Positions 9,307-18,185 of a DNA stretch of 64,000 nucleotides are shown piece after piece. Each line of letters opens with the position of its first letter. Position 1 is the stretch's first letter. A program made the translations under genes and the position numbers. The stretch covers positions 1,522,501-1,586,500 of the forward strand of contig NZ_CP022372.1 of the NCBI RefSeq assembly GCF_002220095.1, written 5' to 3'. The DNA is from Bosea sp. AS-1. GTDB taxonomy: Bacteria; Pseudomonadota; Alphaproteobacteria; Rhizobiales; Beijerinckiaceae. The notes under the pieces are model-generated. The model did not search any database, had not been told where the DNA came from, and saw only the letters and a list, made by a program, of their open reading frames with translations.

Positions 9307-10472
9307 GCCGCGTTGGCGATTCTGGCCTCGAGACGGCCGATCGCGTCGCGTCTGAAGGATTTGTCCATCGTCAGGTCGATGATACGGCCGAGGCGCTGCC
9401 GGAAGGCTTCATTCGAGAATCCCAGCGCCTTCTCGTAGCAATCGCTCGGACGGATCTCGCCGGCGCGATCGATGAAGTGCCGTACCGCCTCGACGATCGC
9501 GGAGCTCTCCTGTTCTTCGAACAGCACGCCCGTCGCCTTCGGACGGCCGAGCGGCGAGACGATATCCTCTGCGCCGCCGCGGTGATAGGCGATGACCGGC
9601 GTTCCGGCCGCCTGGGCCTCGGCCATGACAATGCCGAAATCTTCATAGGCGGCGAAGATGAAGGCGCGGGCACGACGGATGGTCTCGATCAGCTCGTCGC
9701 GCGGCACATGGCCCTTGAAGATGACATTGCTGCCGGCGATGGCGCGCAGTTTACCCATCTCGGGGCCGTCGCCGACGACGATCAAGCGCTTATCCGGCAT
9801 CTGCCTGAAGGCGTCGACGACCAGGTCGATGCGCTTGTAGGGAACAAGCCGTGAGGCGACGACGAAATAGTCGTCCTTCTCCTCGCAGAGTGGAAAGCGA
9901 CTGACGTCGACGGGGGGATGCACCACGATGGAATCGCGGCCGTAGATCTGCTCGATGCGTCGCCGGACCACCGTCGAATTCGCCAACAGCACGTCGGGGC
10001 CGTGCGCGGTGCGGGCGTCCCAGATCCGCAGTCGATGCAGGCTGTTGCGCAGGATGATGCCCAGCGGCGGCTTGGCGAGCGAGGAGCGCGAGAGATATTC
10101 GAAGGTCTGGTCCCATGCGTAGCGCGGCGGCGTATGGACATAGGCGACGTGCCGCTGATGGGGATGCACGATAACCCCCTTCGCGAAGGCCGCGGAGGAG
10201 GACAGGATGAGATCGTAGGCCGAGAGATCGAAGCTTTCCATCGCCGCCGGGCATAGCGGAAAGGTATGCCTGTAGATCTGCTTCTTGAAGGGCAGGCGAT
10301 TGAGATAGCTCGTGATGATCTGCGCAGCGCCGAGTTTTCTGCGGTCGGCCTCTGACAGGAATTCGTAGAGCGTATAGAGATCGGATGGCCCGACGACTTT
10401 CATCATCTGCGTCAGGACCTGCTCGGCGCCGCTATAGACTGGAAGCCAGTCATGGGCGATCGCGGTTTTCAC
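9303..10472 (-). CDS. glycosyltransferase family 4 (mannosyl/galactosyl-transferase-like)
   Basis: A 389-aa GT-B fold enzyme. The N-terminal domain starts VKTAIAHDWLPVYSGAEQVL, with the sugar-acceptor loop; the C-terminal GT4 domain has FVVASRLVPYKRIDLVVDAF, LIVVGDGPEM, and the EX7E-type motif in AYEDFGIVMAEAQAAGTPVIA. The GTG at 10472 is preferred because an AGGAG lies 9 bases upstream and the conserved protein begins there; the longer frame to 10739 is low-complexity Arg/Pro sequence. It is the third gene of a minus-strand operon with a flippase and another GT4. The sugar it adds cannot be told from sequence. Confidence 0.9.
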   Translation of the reverse strand: MKTAIAHDWLPVYSGAEQVLTQMMKVVGPSDLYTLYEFLSEADRRKLGAAQIITSYLNRLPFKKQIYRHTFPLCPAAMESFDLSAYDLILSSSAAFAKGVIVHPHQRHVAYVHTPPRYAWDQTFEYLSRSSLAKPPLGIILRNSLHRLRIWDARTAHGPDVLLANSTVVRRRIEQIYGRDSIVVHPPVDVSRFPLCEEKDDYFVVASRLVPYKRIDLVVDAFRQMPDKRLIVVGDGPEMGKLRAIAGSNVIFKGHVPRDELIETIRRARAFIFAAYEDFGIVMAEAQAAGTPVIAYHRGGAEDIVSPLGRPKATGVLFEEQESSAIVEAVRHFIDRAGEIRPSDCYEKALGFSNEAFRQRLGRIIDLTMDKSFRRDAIGRLEARIANAA

Positions 10473-10554
10473 GTCCGGATTCTCCTGTCCGTGTGCGGCT
10501 GCGACTTTCGGGGTCCACAAGCCGGCATTGGATATCTGCAACGGGGTGTCGCGG

Positions 10555-11883
10555 TTAAGGCGTGGGCGTGGGCGTGGGCGTGGGCGTAGGCGTGGCTCCG
10601 GCGTGGTTGCGCCAGAAGCGGATGAGCTGCACGACGCTCGCCAGAGCTTGCGCCAGCGCCCCCATGAGGATGCCGACGAAGCCACCCGGCAGGCCCATGC
10701 GCGGCGCCAGCAGGAGAGTGCTGGCGACAAGCACGGCAAGGCCGACGAGCTGGACGCCGAGAAGCGAACGCTTCATCTGCGCGGCGTGTACGCCGTTCGT
10801 CAGCAGGGCAGTGCCGTAGAGTGGACCGGCCACGGCAGCTGCCCAGATCAGCAGGTTGCCATATCCTGCAAAGCGCGGGCCATAGACCAGCGCCAGTATG
10901 TCCGAGCCAATCAGCCAGGCAAGGCCGACGCCGATCAGAGAGAGCGCCTGCATCAGCAGGGCCGGAAAGAACAGCTGCTTCCAGAAGCTGCGCTGTCGGC
11001 CATCCTTGAGGGCCTTCGAGAGGCCGGGAAGCAGGGAATGGCCGAGGGAACTGACGACGACCGAGCCGAGCGCCAGGAAATGGTAGGAGGCCGCGAAATA
11101 GCCGAGCTCTTCGGCGCCGAAGAGATGCTCGAGCAGGAAGCGCGGGGCGGTGGTGGTGAAGGACATTACCGTCAGCGACACGGCCAGAGGCGTGAGGTGC
11201 ATCACGATGCGCCACCGCTTCATGAGCCGCGCCGGCGACAGGGCGGCGAGTTCCCGCAGGTCGACGAAGGGCCAAAGGCGCTTGCGCTGCAGGATGAACA
11301 GGCCGAGCCAGATCGCCGCGATGACCAGCAGGGCGAGCGGCAGGTTGCGGCTCCAAGCGTAGATCGCGGCGAAGGCCGCGAAGGAGACGGCGCAGCGCGA
11401 CAGGGATGTCATCGCGACGAGGCGCGTTTGCCCGGTCTGCTGCAGCCGGCCATAGATCAGGTCGAAGAAACCTTCGGCGTATTTCATCGCGAAAACGCCC
11501 AGGGAGATCGCGAGCAGGCTGGCAGAGGCGTAGTAGAAGCCGATGAAGGCCGGCAGTAGGGCGAACAGCAGCAGCGGCACGACGATGCGCAGAAACATGA
11601 AATCAGCCGGCGAGGCGCCATCCTCGCGCGAGACCAGCAATTGCTGTCGCATCGCCAGCCAGGCGAGATAGCTCGCCGGAGTCGCGAAGGCCTGCGCCAG
11701 CGTATAGTAGCCGAGGGCCATGGGGCCTTCGATCCGTGCGATGGCCGCCATGATGAGCCACTGCTGCAGTGCCAGCGCGGCGGTCGAGAGCGCCACATAG
11801 GCGGCATCGATTCCAACTCTGCGGACAGACGCTTGCGGTCTGCTCCCGTCGGAGGGCTTCGTATCGGCAGGTTCTGTCCTCAA
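10555..11883 (-). CDS. polysaccharide flippase / O-antigen translocase (Wzx-like, MOP superfamily)
   Basis: The 442-aa product has about 12 predicted membrane segments in the MATE/Wzx pattern and should flip lipid-linked repeat units across the inner membrane. The TTG at 11883 forms a TTGA overlap with the stop of the upstream glycosyltransferase and has GGGGAG about 7 bases upstream. The first membrane segment then begins about 30 residues in (IDAAYVALSTAALALQQWLI). The C terminus is a run of six Thr-Pro dipeptides encoded by a hexanucleotide repeat. Flanking glycosyltransferases support a Wzx role. Confidence 0.85.
   Translation of the reverse strand: MRTEPADTKPSDGSRPQASVRRVGIDAAYVALSTAALALQQWLIMAAIARIEGPMALGYYTLAQAFATPASYLAWLAMRQQLLVSREDGASPADFMFLRIVVPLLLFALLPAFIGFYYASASLLAISLGVFAMKYAEGFFDLIYGRLQQTGQTRLVAMTSLSRCAVSFAAFAAIYAWSRNLPLALLVIAAIWLGLFILQRKRLWPFVDLRELAALSPARLMKRWRIVMHLTPLAVSLTVMSFTTTAPRFLLEHLFGAEELGYFAASYHFLALGSVVVSSLGHSLLPGLSKALKDGRQRSFWKQLFFPALLMQALSLIGVGLAWLIGSDILALVYGPRFAGYGNLLIWAAAVAGPLYGTALLTNGVHAAQMKRSLLGVQLVGLAVLVASTLLLAPRMGLPGGFVGILMGALAQALASVVQLIRFWRNHAGATPTPTPTPTPTP
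10558..10593. repeat. hexanucleotide tandem repeat encoding (Thr-Pro)6
   Basis: Six consecutive 6-base units (ACGCCC or ACGCCT on the minus strand) encode the last twelve residues of the flippase, directly before its TAA. The four central units are identical. The unit is a multiple of three, so slippage would lengthen or shorten the tail without a frameshift. Confidence 0.9.
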
Positions 11884-12998
11884 GCCCGGCTCCCCGCCGC
11901 GAGCCCGTAGATGCGCGAGGTTTCCCGGTGCAGCGTCGCAAGCGTGAACATGTCGAGACAACGCTGGCGGGCGAACTCGCCGATGCGGGCGCGCAATGCC
12001 GGATCGCCGGCCAACCGGATCAGAGCGCCGGCCAGCGCCTCGGCATCATCGACCAGGAAGCCGCTCTCGCCATCGACGATCATCTCGGGAATGCCGCCTG
12101 AGCGGGTCGCCACGACCGGCAGGCCGCGGCCCATCGCTTCCATGACGGAGCGCGGCAGCGGGTCCGGCGTGGTCGACGGCACGCACATGATGTCGATGTC
12201 GCGATAGACCTGCACCGGCTCCGAGACGAAGCCCTCGAACGCGATGGCCTCGGCGAGGCCGTACTTCGCGATCTGGTTGCGGATCTCGCTTTCATAGGCC
12301 GGGGTTTCCTCGGCGAAGCTGCCCCGGACGACCAGCCGCAAGCCCGGTTGCTGCCGATGCGCGAGGGCGAGCGCGTCAATGAGGATGTGCAGGCCTTTCG
12401 CAGGATGGATGCGCCCGGCGAAGCCGACCGTGACATCGCCGCCGGCCTTCACCGGGGAACGTTCGTCCGGGACGGCAAAACCGTTGTAGACGACATGGGT
12501 GTTGCCAGGGAGCTCGGGGCGCGGCCAGCAGGCGCGCGAGACCAGGATGGTGCGGTCGGAAGCCGCCTGGAAGGCTTTCCAGGTCATGGTCTCGATCGTC
12601 GTATTGGCGATATCGCGGATGTGGATCACCGCTGGCTTGCCGCCGAGGCGCCGGGCGGCGATGGCGATCGCATGCGCCTTGAGCCCATTGCTGTGCACGA
12701 GGGCGACGCCTCGCTCCGCCGCGACCTGCTTGAGCCGGCGTGCCGCGCGCCAGAAATCCGTTCCTGCAGCGAAGCCGTCCTGCAGCCGGAAGGGCCGGCG
12801 GATCGCGCTGACCGAACCGAATTCCACGACATCGAACGGAATGCCCAGCTCCGTGGCGCGACGGCTGAGCGGCCCTTCCGTCGGCACAGCCAGGCAGGGG
12901 CGGACGTGCGGATTGGCCATCAGGTCCATGAGCGATCGCTCCGCACCCCCTTTGAAATCAGGCACGGGCGCGAAGAAGAGAACGGAGACGGGAGCCAT
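11880..12998 (-). CDS. glycosyltransferase family 4
   Basis: A 372-aa GT-B enzyme of polysaccharide assembly. The N terminus APVSVLFFAPVPDFKGGAER has the acceptor-side Gly-Gly-Ala-Glu turn. The C-terminal GT4 domain has VGFAGRIHPAKGLHILIDAL, LVVRGSFAEE and the donor-binding PRSVMEAMGRGLPVVAT with the conserved Glu. The ATG at 12998 is chosen over a longer frame to 13046 because the extension is basic and unconserved in look. It is the first gene of a three-gene minus-strand operon and overlaps the flippase by four bases. Donor and acceptor are not predictable. Confidence 0.9.
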   Translation of the reverse strand: MAPVSVLFFAPVPDFKGGAERSLMDLMANPHVRPCLAVPTEGPLSRRATELGIPFDVVEFGSVSAIRRPFRLQDGFAAGTDFWRAARRLKQVAAERGVALVHSNGLKAHAIAIAARRLGGKPAVIHIRDIANTTIETMTWKAFQAASDRTILVSRACWPRPELPGNTHVVYNGFAVPDERSPVKAGGDVTVGFAGRIHPAKGLHILIDALALAHRQQPGLRLVVRGSFAEETPAYESEIRNQIAKYGLAEAIAFEGFVSEPVQVYRDIDIMCVPSTTPDPLPRSVMEAMGRGLPVVATRSGGIPEMIVDGESGFLVDDAEALAGALIRLAGDPALRARIGEFARQRCLDMFTLATLHRETSRIYGLAAGSRA

Positions 12999-13105
12999 GG
13001 TACCTGAGGGTAAGATATCTCGTGCGCGTTTATCGGGGCGATGCATTGTTTTTACAATGCAATAATGGCATCAGAGAAAACGTTATAAAATCCTTTTGGG
13101 CTAGC

Positions 13106-13639
13106 ATGAGCAGGCTTTTTGACGACCTTCGGGCCAATACGGGTCATACCGGCTTTGCTCGCTTCCTCGTTGGTCTTGTCTATAACCCGGGTTTTTTGAC
13201 AATTGCATTGCATCGAGCCAGCGTGCGCTTGCGGCAATGGGGGCCGGTCGGGCGTTTGCTGGGGATGCTGGTCTGGCGTCTCTCGGTCATGGTGACCGGT
13301 TGCTTCATCTCGGCCCGTGCGCGGATCGAAGGTGGGCTCAAGTTGCCTCACCCCGTGGGTATCGTGCTGGGGGATGGGGTGCGGATCGGCCGCGGCGTCA
13401 CGATCTACCAGAACGTCACTCTCGGACTCGCGCGCTTCCCGGAAACGGCGAGCGTTTCGCCAGATCTCTACCCGACTATCGAGGACGGGGTTGTCCTCTA
13501 TGCGGGCGCCGTCGTGCTCGGCTCGGTGACGGTCGGCGCCAACGCGGTGGTCGCAGCCAACGCCGTCGTCACCCGTGACGTGCCGGCCGGCACGGTGGCT
13601 GCCGGCGTGCCGGCCAGAAACCGGCCGCTGCGCGGCTAG
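13106..13639 (+). CDS. serine O-acetyltransferase-like hexapeptide acyltransferase
   Basis: A 177-aa left-handed beta-helix protein. After an N-terminal helical part (FLTIALHRASVRLRQW), hexapeptide repeats start at about residue 75 (KLPHPVGIVLGDGVRIGRGV). They run through VTIYQNVTLG and GAVVLGSVTVGANAVVAANA, and the protein ends in the acyl-CoA-binding tail AGVPARNRPLRG. Family members include CysE and polysaccharide acetyltransferases. The setting between glycosyltransferases and another acyltransferase makes sugar acetylation more likely than cysteine synthesis. The start is the ATG at 13106; its ribosome site is weak. It is divergent from the GT4 at 12998. Confidence 0.85.
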   Translation: MSRLFDDLRANTGHTGFARFLVGLVYNPGFLTIALHRASVRLRQWGPVGRLLGMLVWRLSVMVTGCFISARARIEGGLKLPHPVGIVLGDGVRIGRGVTIYQNVTLGLARFPETASVSPDLYPTIEDGVVLYAGAVVLGSVTVGANAVVAANAVVTRDVPAGTVAAGVPARNRPLRG

Positions 13640-13733
13640 GCTTGGCGCCGCGCTGAGACATCATGCGCTTTGCCGAAATGGCGGCCGGGGAGTAAAGGCG
13701 TCAATCCGATCGACCTCGCTGCGGCGGCTTGTC

Positions 13734-14405
13734 ATGCGCCTGAAGATCTTCGGTTCGCTGCTCCTGCTCCTGCTGCCCTGGAGCATAAGGCGCCGGCTGA
13801 TGAACCGGTTCTTCGGCTATCGTATCGCGCCCACCGCCCGGATCGGATTTTCGCTGGTGCTGCTCGACGAACTCGTTCTCGATGAAGGGGCCCGCATCGG
13901 CCATCTCAACCTCATCAAGTCCTTCGACCGGCTCGAGATGCGGGTGATGGCCAAGATCGGCGACCGCAATCACATCAGCGGTATCGGCAGCCGGAACGCC
14001 AAGCATTTCGGCGACGAGATCGGTCGCAAGCCGGAAATCGTAATGGGCGAGCATGCCTCGATCACGGGCCGTCACACGATCGATTGCTGCAACCGGATCG
14101 AGATCGGCCGCTTCAGCACCATCGCGGGGCCGGGGAGCCATATCCTGACGCATGGGATCAGCATCAAGCGCAACCGGCAGATGTCGAGCCCGGTCCGGAT
14201 CGGGCAGTATTGTTTCGTCGGCGCCGCCTGCGTGATCCTGAAGGGGGCGGTCCTGCCCGATTTCAGCATTCTCGCGGCCAATTCGACGCTGCACCGCGCT
14301 TTCGATGAAAGCTACGGGCTCTATTCCGGTGTGCCTGCCCAGCGCGTGCGGGCGCTTGATCACGATTGTGCCTATTTCCACCGCACAATCGGCTATGTGC
14401 CCTAA
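13734..14405 (+). CDS. WcaF-like hexapeptide acyltransferase
   Basis: The 223-aa product starts with a hydrophobic, basic helix (MRLKIFGSLLLLLLPWSIRR) that could bind the membrane face. Beta-helix hexapeptide turns follow (IGFSLVLLDELVLDEGARIG, VRIGQYCFVGAACVILKGA), and the protein ends with the loop SGVPAQRVRALD. This is the pattern of putative colanic-acid-type acetyltransferases acting on polysaccharide precursors. It follows a related acyltransferase, so the polymer may carry two kinds of acyl groups. The ATG at 13734 is the first with a sensible protein start. Confidence 0.8.
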   Translation: MRLKIFGSLLLLLLPWSIRRRLMNRFFGYRIAPTARIGFSLVLLDELVLDEGARIGHLNLIKSFDRLEMRVMAKIGDRNHISGIGSRNAKHFGDEIGRKPEIVMGEHASITGRHTIDCCNRIEIGRFSTIAGPGSHILTHGISIKRNRQMSSPVRIGQYCFVGAACVILKGAVLPDFSILAANSTLHRAFDESYGLYSGVPAQRVRALDHDCAYFHRTIGYVP

Positions 14406-14497
14406 GGTTGGGCTCTGGGGTGCGGATGTTATCCTTGCCGCGTTTCTTTCTGACGGGCGATCCGGGCCCGTGCTATTGTTGATGGATTGCGCGGCTA

Positions 14498-15862
14498 ATG
14501 GCAGGGACGATGGCACGGGAGATCGCTGTACGACGTGACGATGCGCTAGCGCCCGTCGCCACGCCGCATGAAGCACTGGCCTCGATCCGTGCCTATCTGC
14601 GTGGTGGCGCCATCATTGGCGCCGCCCTGGTCCTTGGGCTCGGTGGCCTAGCCTATGGCACGCAGATCTCCGGAGCAGTGATCGGCGCCGGCCAGATCGT
14701 CATCGAATCCGAGGTCAAGAAAGTCCAGCATCAGACCGGCGGTACGGTCGGCGAGCTCCTGGTCAAGGAGGGCGCGCGGGTCGAGGCCGGCGACCTTCTG
14801 CTGCGGCTCGACGATGTCGTGCTGCGGTCCAATCTCGGCGTCATCCAGTCCAACCTCGACGAGATGGCTGCCCGACAGGCGCGGCTCGAGGCCGAGCGCG
14901 ACGGGATCGGCGCCATCACGTTTCCGCCCGAGCTGCGCGCCCGGGCCGGCGAGGACCCCCAGATCGCGAAGCTGATGACAGGCGAGCAGCGGGTCTTCGA
15001 TCTGCGACGCGAGGCCCGCAACGGGCAGCGCGCCCAGCTCAAGGAACGCATCATCCAGCTTCACAAGGAGATGGACGGCCTGCGCGCCCAGATCGAAGCC
15101 AACAAGCAGGAAGTGGTGCTGATGGGCAAGGAGCTGGAGAGCGTTCGCGATCTCTGGCGCAAGAACCTGGTGCCGATCTCGCGCGTCACGGCGATCGAGC
15201 GCGATTCGGTTCGTACCAGCGGCGAGGGCGGGCGGCTGGTTTCCTCGCTCGCCGCCGCTGGCGGCAAGGTCAGCGAGACCGAACTCCAGATCCTGCAGAT
15301 CGATCAGGATCTGCGCAGCGAGGTCGCCAAGGAGCTGCGCGAGATCCAGGCCAAGGTCGCCGAATTGCGGGAGCGGCGGATCGCGGCCGAGGATCAGCTT
15401 CGCAAGACCGATCTGCGCGCACCCCAGGGCGGTATCGTCCACCAGCTCCAGGTGCATGTGAAGGGAGAAGTGCTCCCAGCCGGCGAGCCGGTGATGATGA
15501 TCGTTCCGAACCAGGACGCACTGGCCGTCGAGGTCAGGGTGGCGCCGACCGATATCGACCAGGTTCATGTCGGCCAGGCCAGCACGCTCAGGTTCCCGTC
15601 GTTCAATGCACGCACGACACCGGAGATCAGTGCGACGGTGTATCGCGTCTCGGCGGATTCGGAGACCGACAAGCGGACTGGGGCGAGCTTCTTCAGCGTC
15701 CGCATCGCGCTGGAGCAGAAGGAGCTCGACAAGCTCGGCACGACGAAGCTCGTTCCCGGCATGCCTGTCGAGGCCTTCATTCAGACCGAGCAGCGCAGCA
15801 TGTTGTCCTATCTGCTGAAACCGGTCAGCGACCAGATGGCCCGCGCTTTCCGCGAGAAATAG
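14498..15862 (+). CDS. type I secretion membrane-fusion (periplasmic adaptor) protein, HlyD/PrtE family
   Basis: A 454-aa protein linking an inner-membrane ABC exporter to an outer-membrane channel. One membrane segment lies near residues 36-58 (GGAIIGAALVLGLGGLAYGT). It is followed by a barrel-sandwich/lipoyl half (EVKKVQHQTGGTVGELLVKEGARV), a long coiled-coil hairpin (about 110-310) and the second half (LRAPQGGIVHQLQVHVKGEV). The C-terminal HlyD signature region includes VPGMPVEAFIQTEQRS. Its matching exporter is the minus-strand ABC protein at 24576-26324 and the likely cargo is the RTX protein at 20617. An ATG at 14510 is an alternative start. Confidence 0.92.
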   Translation: MAGTMAREIAVRRDDALAPVATPHEALASIRAYLRGGAIIGAALVLGLGGLAYGTQISGAVIGAGQIVIESEVKKVQHQTGGTVGELLVKEGARVEAGDLLLRLDDVVLRSNLGVIQSNLDEMAARQARLEAERDGIGAITFPPELRARAGEDPQIAKLMTGEQRVFDLRREARNGQRAQLKERIIQLHKEMDGLRAQIEANKQEVVLMGKELESVRDLWRKNLVPISRVTAIERDSVRTSGEGGRLVSSLAAAGGKVSETELQILQIDQDLRSEVAKELREIQAKVAELRERRIAAEDQLRKTDLRAPQGGIVHQLQVHVKGEVLPAGEPVMMIVPNQDALAVEVRVAPTDIDQVHVGQASTLRFPSFNARTTPEISATVYRVSADSETDKRTGASFFSVRIALEQKELDKLGTTKLVPGMPVEAFIQTEQRSMLSYLLKPVSDQMARAFREK

Positions 15863-16085
15863 CGGAAAGAAGGTGCCCGCGGCCGCAAGGGCGCGGCCGG
15901 TGACCGACCGGAAGCCTGGCGCCGGAGGGACTGCGCAAGTCGTCGCGCGTGCTTCCGTTGCGTTCGAAGCCGGCTTGCAAGCATTTCCGCGAGACCGTGG
16001 CGCGGGCGACACTTCGCGATTATGATGAAGTCAGCTATCGAATTTGGACGGATCGTTGTTTGGGTCCGACAAAAGGTTTTTGGAA

Positions 16086-16352
16086 ATGGTTGCGTCCAGC
16101 GTCGGTCGGGTTCTCGCTGCGCCGAGCGGCGTTTGTTTCGAGATGCTCGATACAGCCGAGGCGGCCCCCTTGCGGGTATTCGTGACTGCGGAGGCGCTGA
16201 GCGGAGACGTGCTCGAGCCGATCCGCAATCCGGACGAGATGTTGTCTGCCTTCGAGGCTTCACGCCCTTGGATCGAGATGGCGGCAAAGGGCCTGCATGA
16301 TCGCTACGGCGCTTCGCCGGTCCTGATCCGCGACATTCCGATGGTGATCTGA
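16086..16352 (+). CDS. small conserved-looking protein, possibly DUF1488-like
   Basis: The 88-aa product has a beta-rich first half (GVCFEMLDTAEAAPLRVFVT) and a helical second half (NPDEMLSAFEASRPWIEMAAKGLHDRY), ending in RDIPMVI. The order of a short strand pair, an amphipathic helix and a closing strand resembles DUF1488-type proteins, but I am not certain. The ATG at 16086 has AAGG about 7 bases upstream; a TTG at 16044 would add 14 residues. No signal or membrane segment is present. It is surrounded by gaps of about 220 and 300 bases with no recognisable content. Confidence 0.6.
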   Translation: MVASSVGRVLAAPSGVCFEMLDTAEAAPLRVFVTAEALSGDVLEPIRNPDEMLSAFEASRPWIEMAAKGLHDRYGASPVLIRDIPMVI

Positions 16353-16649
16353 GTTTCGCGGGCGAAATTGTGGACGAGGTGGAATCGCGCTGCGGCTCTC
16401 CCGTCTTCCGGCCGTCACTGGCGCTTGCCTATGAAGGCATGGCTATTGCCGCGTGCCGGCCAAGGATTCGACATGGGAGCGTGCTGGCTCTCCAAGCGAA
16501 TGGGAACCTCCCGCCCTTTCCCTGGCTGTGCGAGAGGGGCCTGCCGGTCGGTTCGTCCTGACGGGTCTTCGTCCGCAGGGGCCGCGACCAGCGGCAACCT
16601 CCCGAAGCGAAGGCACGGGTAGTGGCCTGCGAGAAGAGAAGGGCTTGTC

Positions 16650-18122
16650 GTGCTGACAGATATCTTTGGACGTCGCCGGCCCCGCGTGGCGAACAGGCTC
16701 GGCCGGTCGCGGCGGCTTCTGCCGGCCGCTTGTCTGGCCAGCGCGATGATGGGCTTCGGCAGTTGGTCCGCCCCCGCCACGGCGCAGGACCTGATCGCGG
16801 TGACCGGGCATTTCCTCCATCACAGTCGGTTCTATCCGCAGTATGGGCCTTACTGGCGCGTCGACCTCACGCTCCCCCTGGTGAAGGAGCTTGGCGTCAA
16901 GACAGTTCACGAGGCGATCTATTCGCTCGAGGCGCCGCAAAGGGCGCTGATCTCCGGCGGCAAGACCGATCCGGCAACGCTGCGGATCGTGGAGGAGAAC
17001 CGTCGCCTCGTCGGTCAGTGGCTCTCGACCTATGACGCATCGGGCGTGAAGGTCGTGCTCGCCGTGCTCGGATTGCCGCCCAAGACGCCACGCGAGATCG
17101 CAAAGAACACCGAGATGTTCGCCTGGGTCACGGAGCTCGTCGCGGCGCATCCTTCCGTCATCGCCGTGCAGATGCATAACGAAGCCAACCTGCCCCAGTT
17201 CTGGAAAGCGACGCCGGAGGAATATGTCGACACCTATCGTCCGCTGGCGCAGGCCATCAAGGCCAGGCGACCGGATGTCAGGATCGTCGGCGGCGCGATC
17301 TCGAGTCTGTGGTGGGGACCGGGGATCGGCTGGCTCAAGCGCGCCGTAGACCATGGCCTGCTCGACTTCGCCGACAGCATCGCCGTCCACCCCTACAACG
17401 TCGATTCGCCGCCGGAGGTAGACCCGCACTGGCGCGGCGCCCCAGTCACCGATCCGGATCAGCGCGAGAAGGCGCTGCAGGCCTTCTGGAAGCAGATCGA
17501 AGGCTGGAACAAGACGGGCAAGCGGCTCGACCTGTTCTTCACCGAATTCGGCTGGAACACCGCGACCACGGGGCGCGCCCATGTGGATGAGGCGACGCAG
17601 GCCGACTACCTCGCGCGCAGCTTCCTGATTTTCCAGGATGTGCGCCTCAAGGGCGTGCCGCTGCGCTCGGCACATTGGTACGACCTGAAGGATGACGGCG
17701 AGAAGGACGACAAGGGCGAGCACCGCTACGGCCTCGTCAGTTACGACCTCACCCGGCGCAAGCCGGCCTTCCAGGCGATGAAGGCCCTGAACGCCTATTT
17801 CGGCCAGACCGACGCCTTCGAGGTGTCCAAACGCCGGGTCGAGGTCAGCACCCCGGGGGCACCGGTCAAGGTGAAGTCCTGGCGCCGCAAGAGCGACGGG
17901 GCGGAGGTCATCGCCTTCTGGTCGACAGGGCTCGACGGCGTTCAGGGCGGGCAGGCCGCTGCCACCTTGCGGATCGACGGCATCAAGGCGGCGACCGGGC
18001 GGCTTTTCTTCGCCGACGAACGAAAGCCGCAGAGCATCAATCTGAAAGCCGAGGGCAGCGGAAGCGCCGCTTCCGTCGAGGCGACCTCGCGTCCGCAATG
18101 GATCGAGCTTCCGGGGCGTTGA
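16650..18122 (+). CDS. secreted clan-A glycoside hydrolase (PslG/GH39-like)
   Basis: The 490-aa product has a basic N terminus and a signal sequence (cleavage likely after ATAQ at about residue 46), followed by a TIM-barrel hydrolase. The acid/base Glu is E178 in QMHNEANLP and the nucleophile Glu is E299 in LFFTEFGWNT, the usual strand-4 and strand-7 positions of clan A. The last 100 residues look like a beta accessory domain. Periplasmic or exported enzymes of this kind (PslG) trim exopolysaccharide chains, which fits its place between acyltransferase and polymerase genes. The start is a GTG with AAGGG upstream. Confidence 0.83.
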   Translation: MLTDIFGRRRPRVANRLGRSRRLLPAACLASAMMGFGSWSAPATAQDLIAVTGHFLHHSRFYPQYGPYWRVDLTLPLVKELGVKTVHEAIYSLEAPQRALISGGKTDPATLRIVEENRRLVGQWLSTYDASGVKVVLAVLGLPPKTPREIAKNTEMFAWVTELVAAHPSVIAVQMHNEANLPQFWKATPEEYVDTYRPLAQAIKARRPDVRIVGGAISSLWWGPGIGWLKRAVDHGLLDFADSIAVHPYNVDSPPEVDPHWRGAPVTDPDQREKALQAFWKQIEGWNKTGKRLDLFFTEFGWNTATTGRAHVDEATQADYLARSFLIFQDVRLKGVPLRSAHWYDLKDDGEKDDKGEHRYGLVSYDLTRRKPAFQAMKALNAYFGQTDAFEVSKRRVEVSTPGAPVKVKSWRRKSDGAEVIAFWSTGLDGVQGGQAAATLRIDGIKAATGRLFFADERKPQSINLKAEGSGSAASVEATSRPQWIELPGR

Positions 18123-18185
18123 CAGCTCACCACGGGACGGCACTCGGGCTGCTTCAGGCCAGCTCGGGCACTCGGCCTTGCATGC

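Noticed and set aside
10558..10593. Short tandem repeats considered as a CRISPR or other array
   Set aside because: The unit is six bases, without spacers, and it encodes a Thr-Pro tail in frame with the flippase.
16443..18143. 566-codon open frame on the minus strand
   Set aside because: It is antisense to the glycoside hydrolase gene with catalytic Glu motifs; the product is Asp/Arg/His-rich noise.
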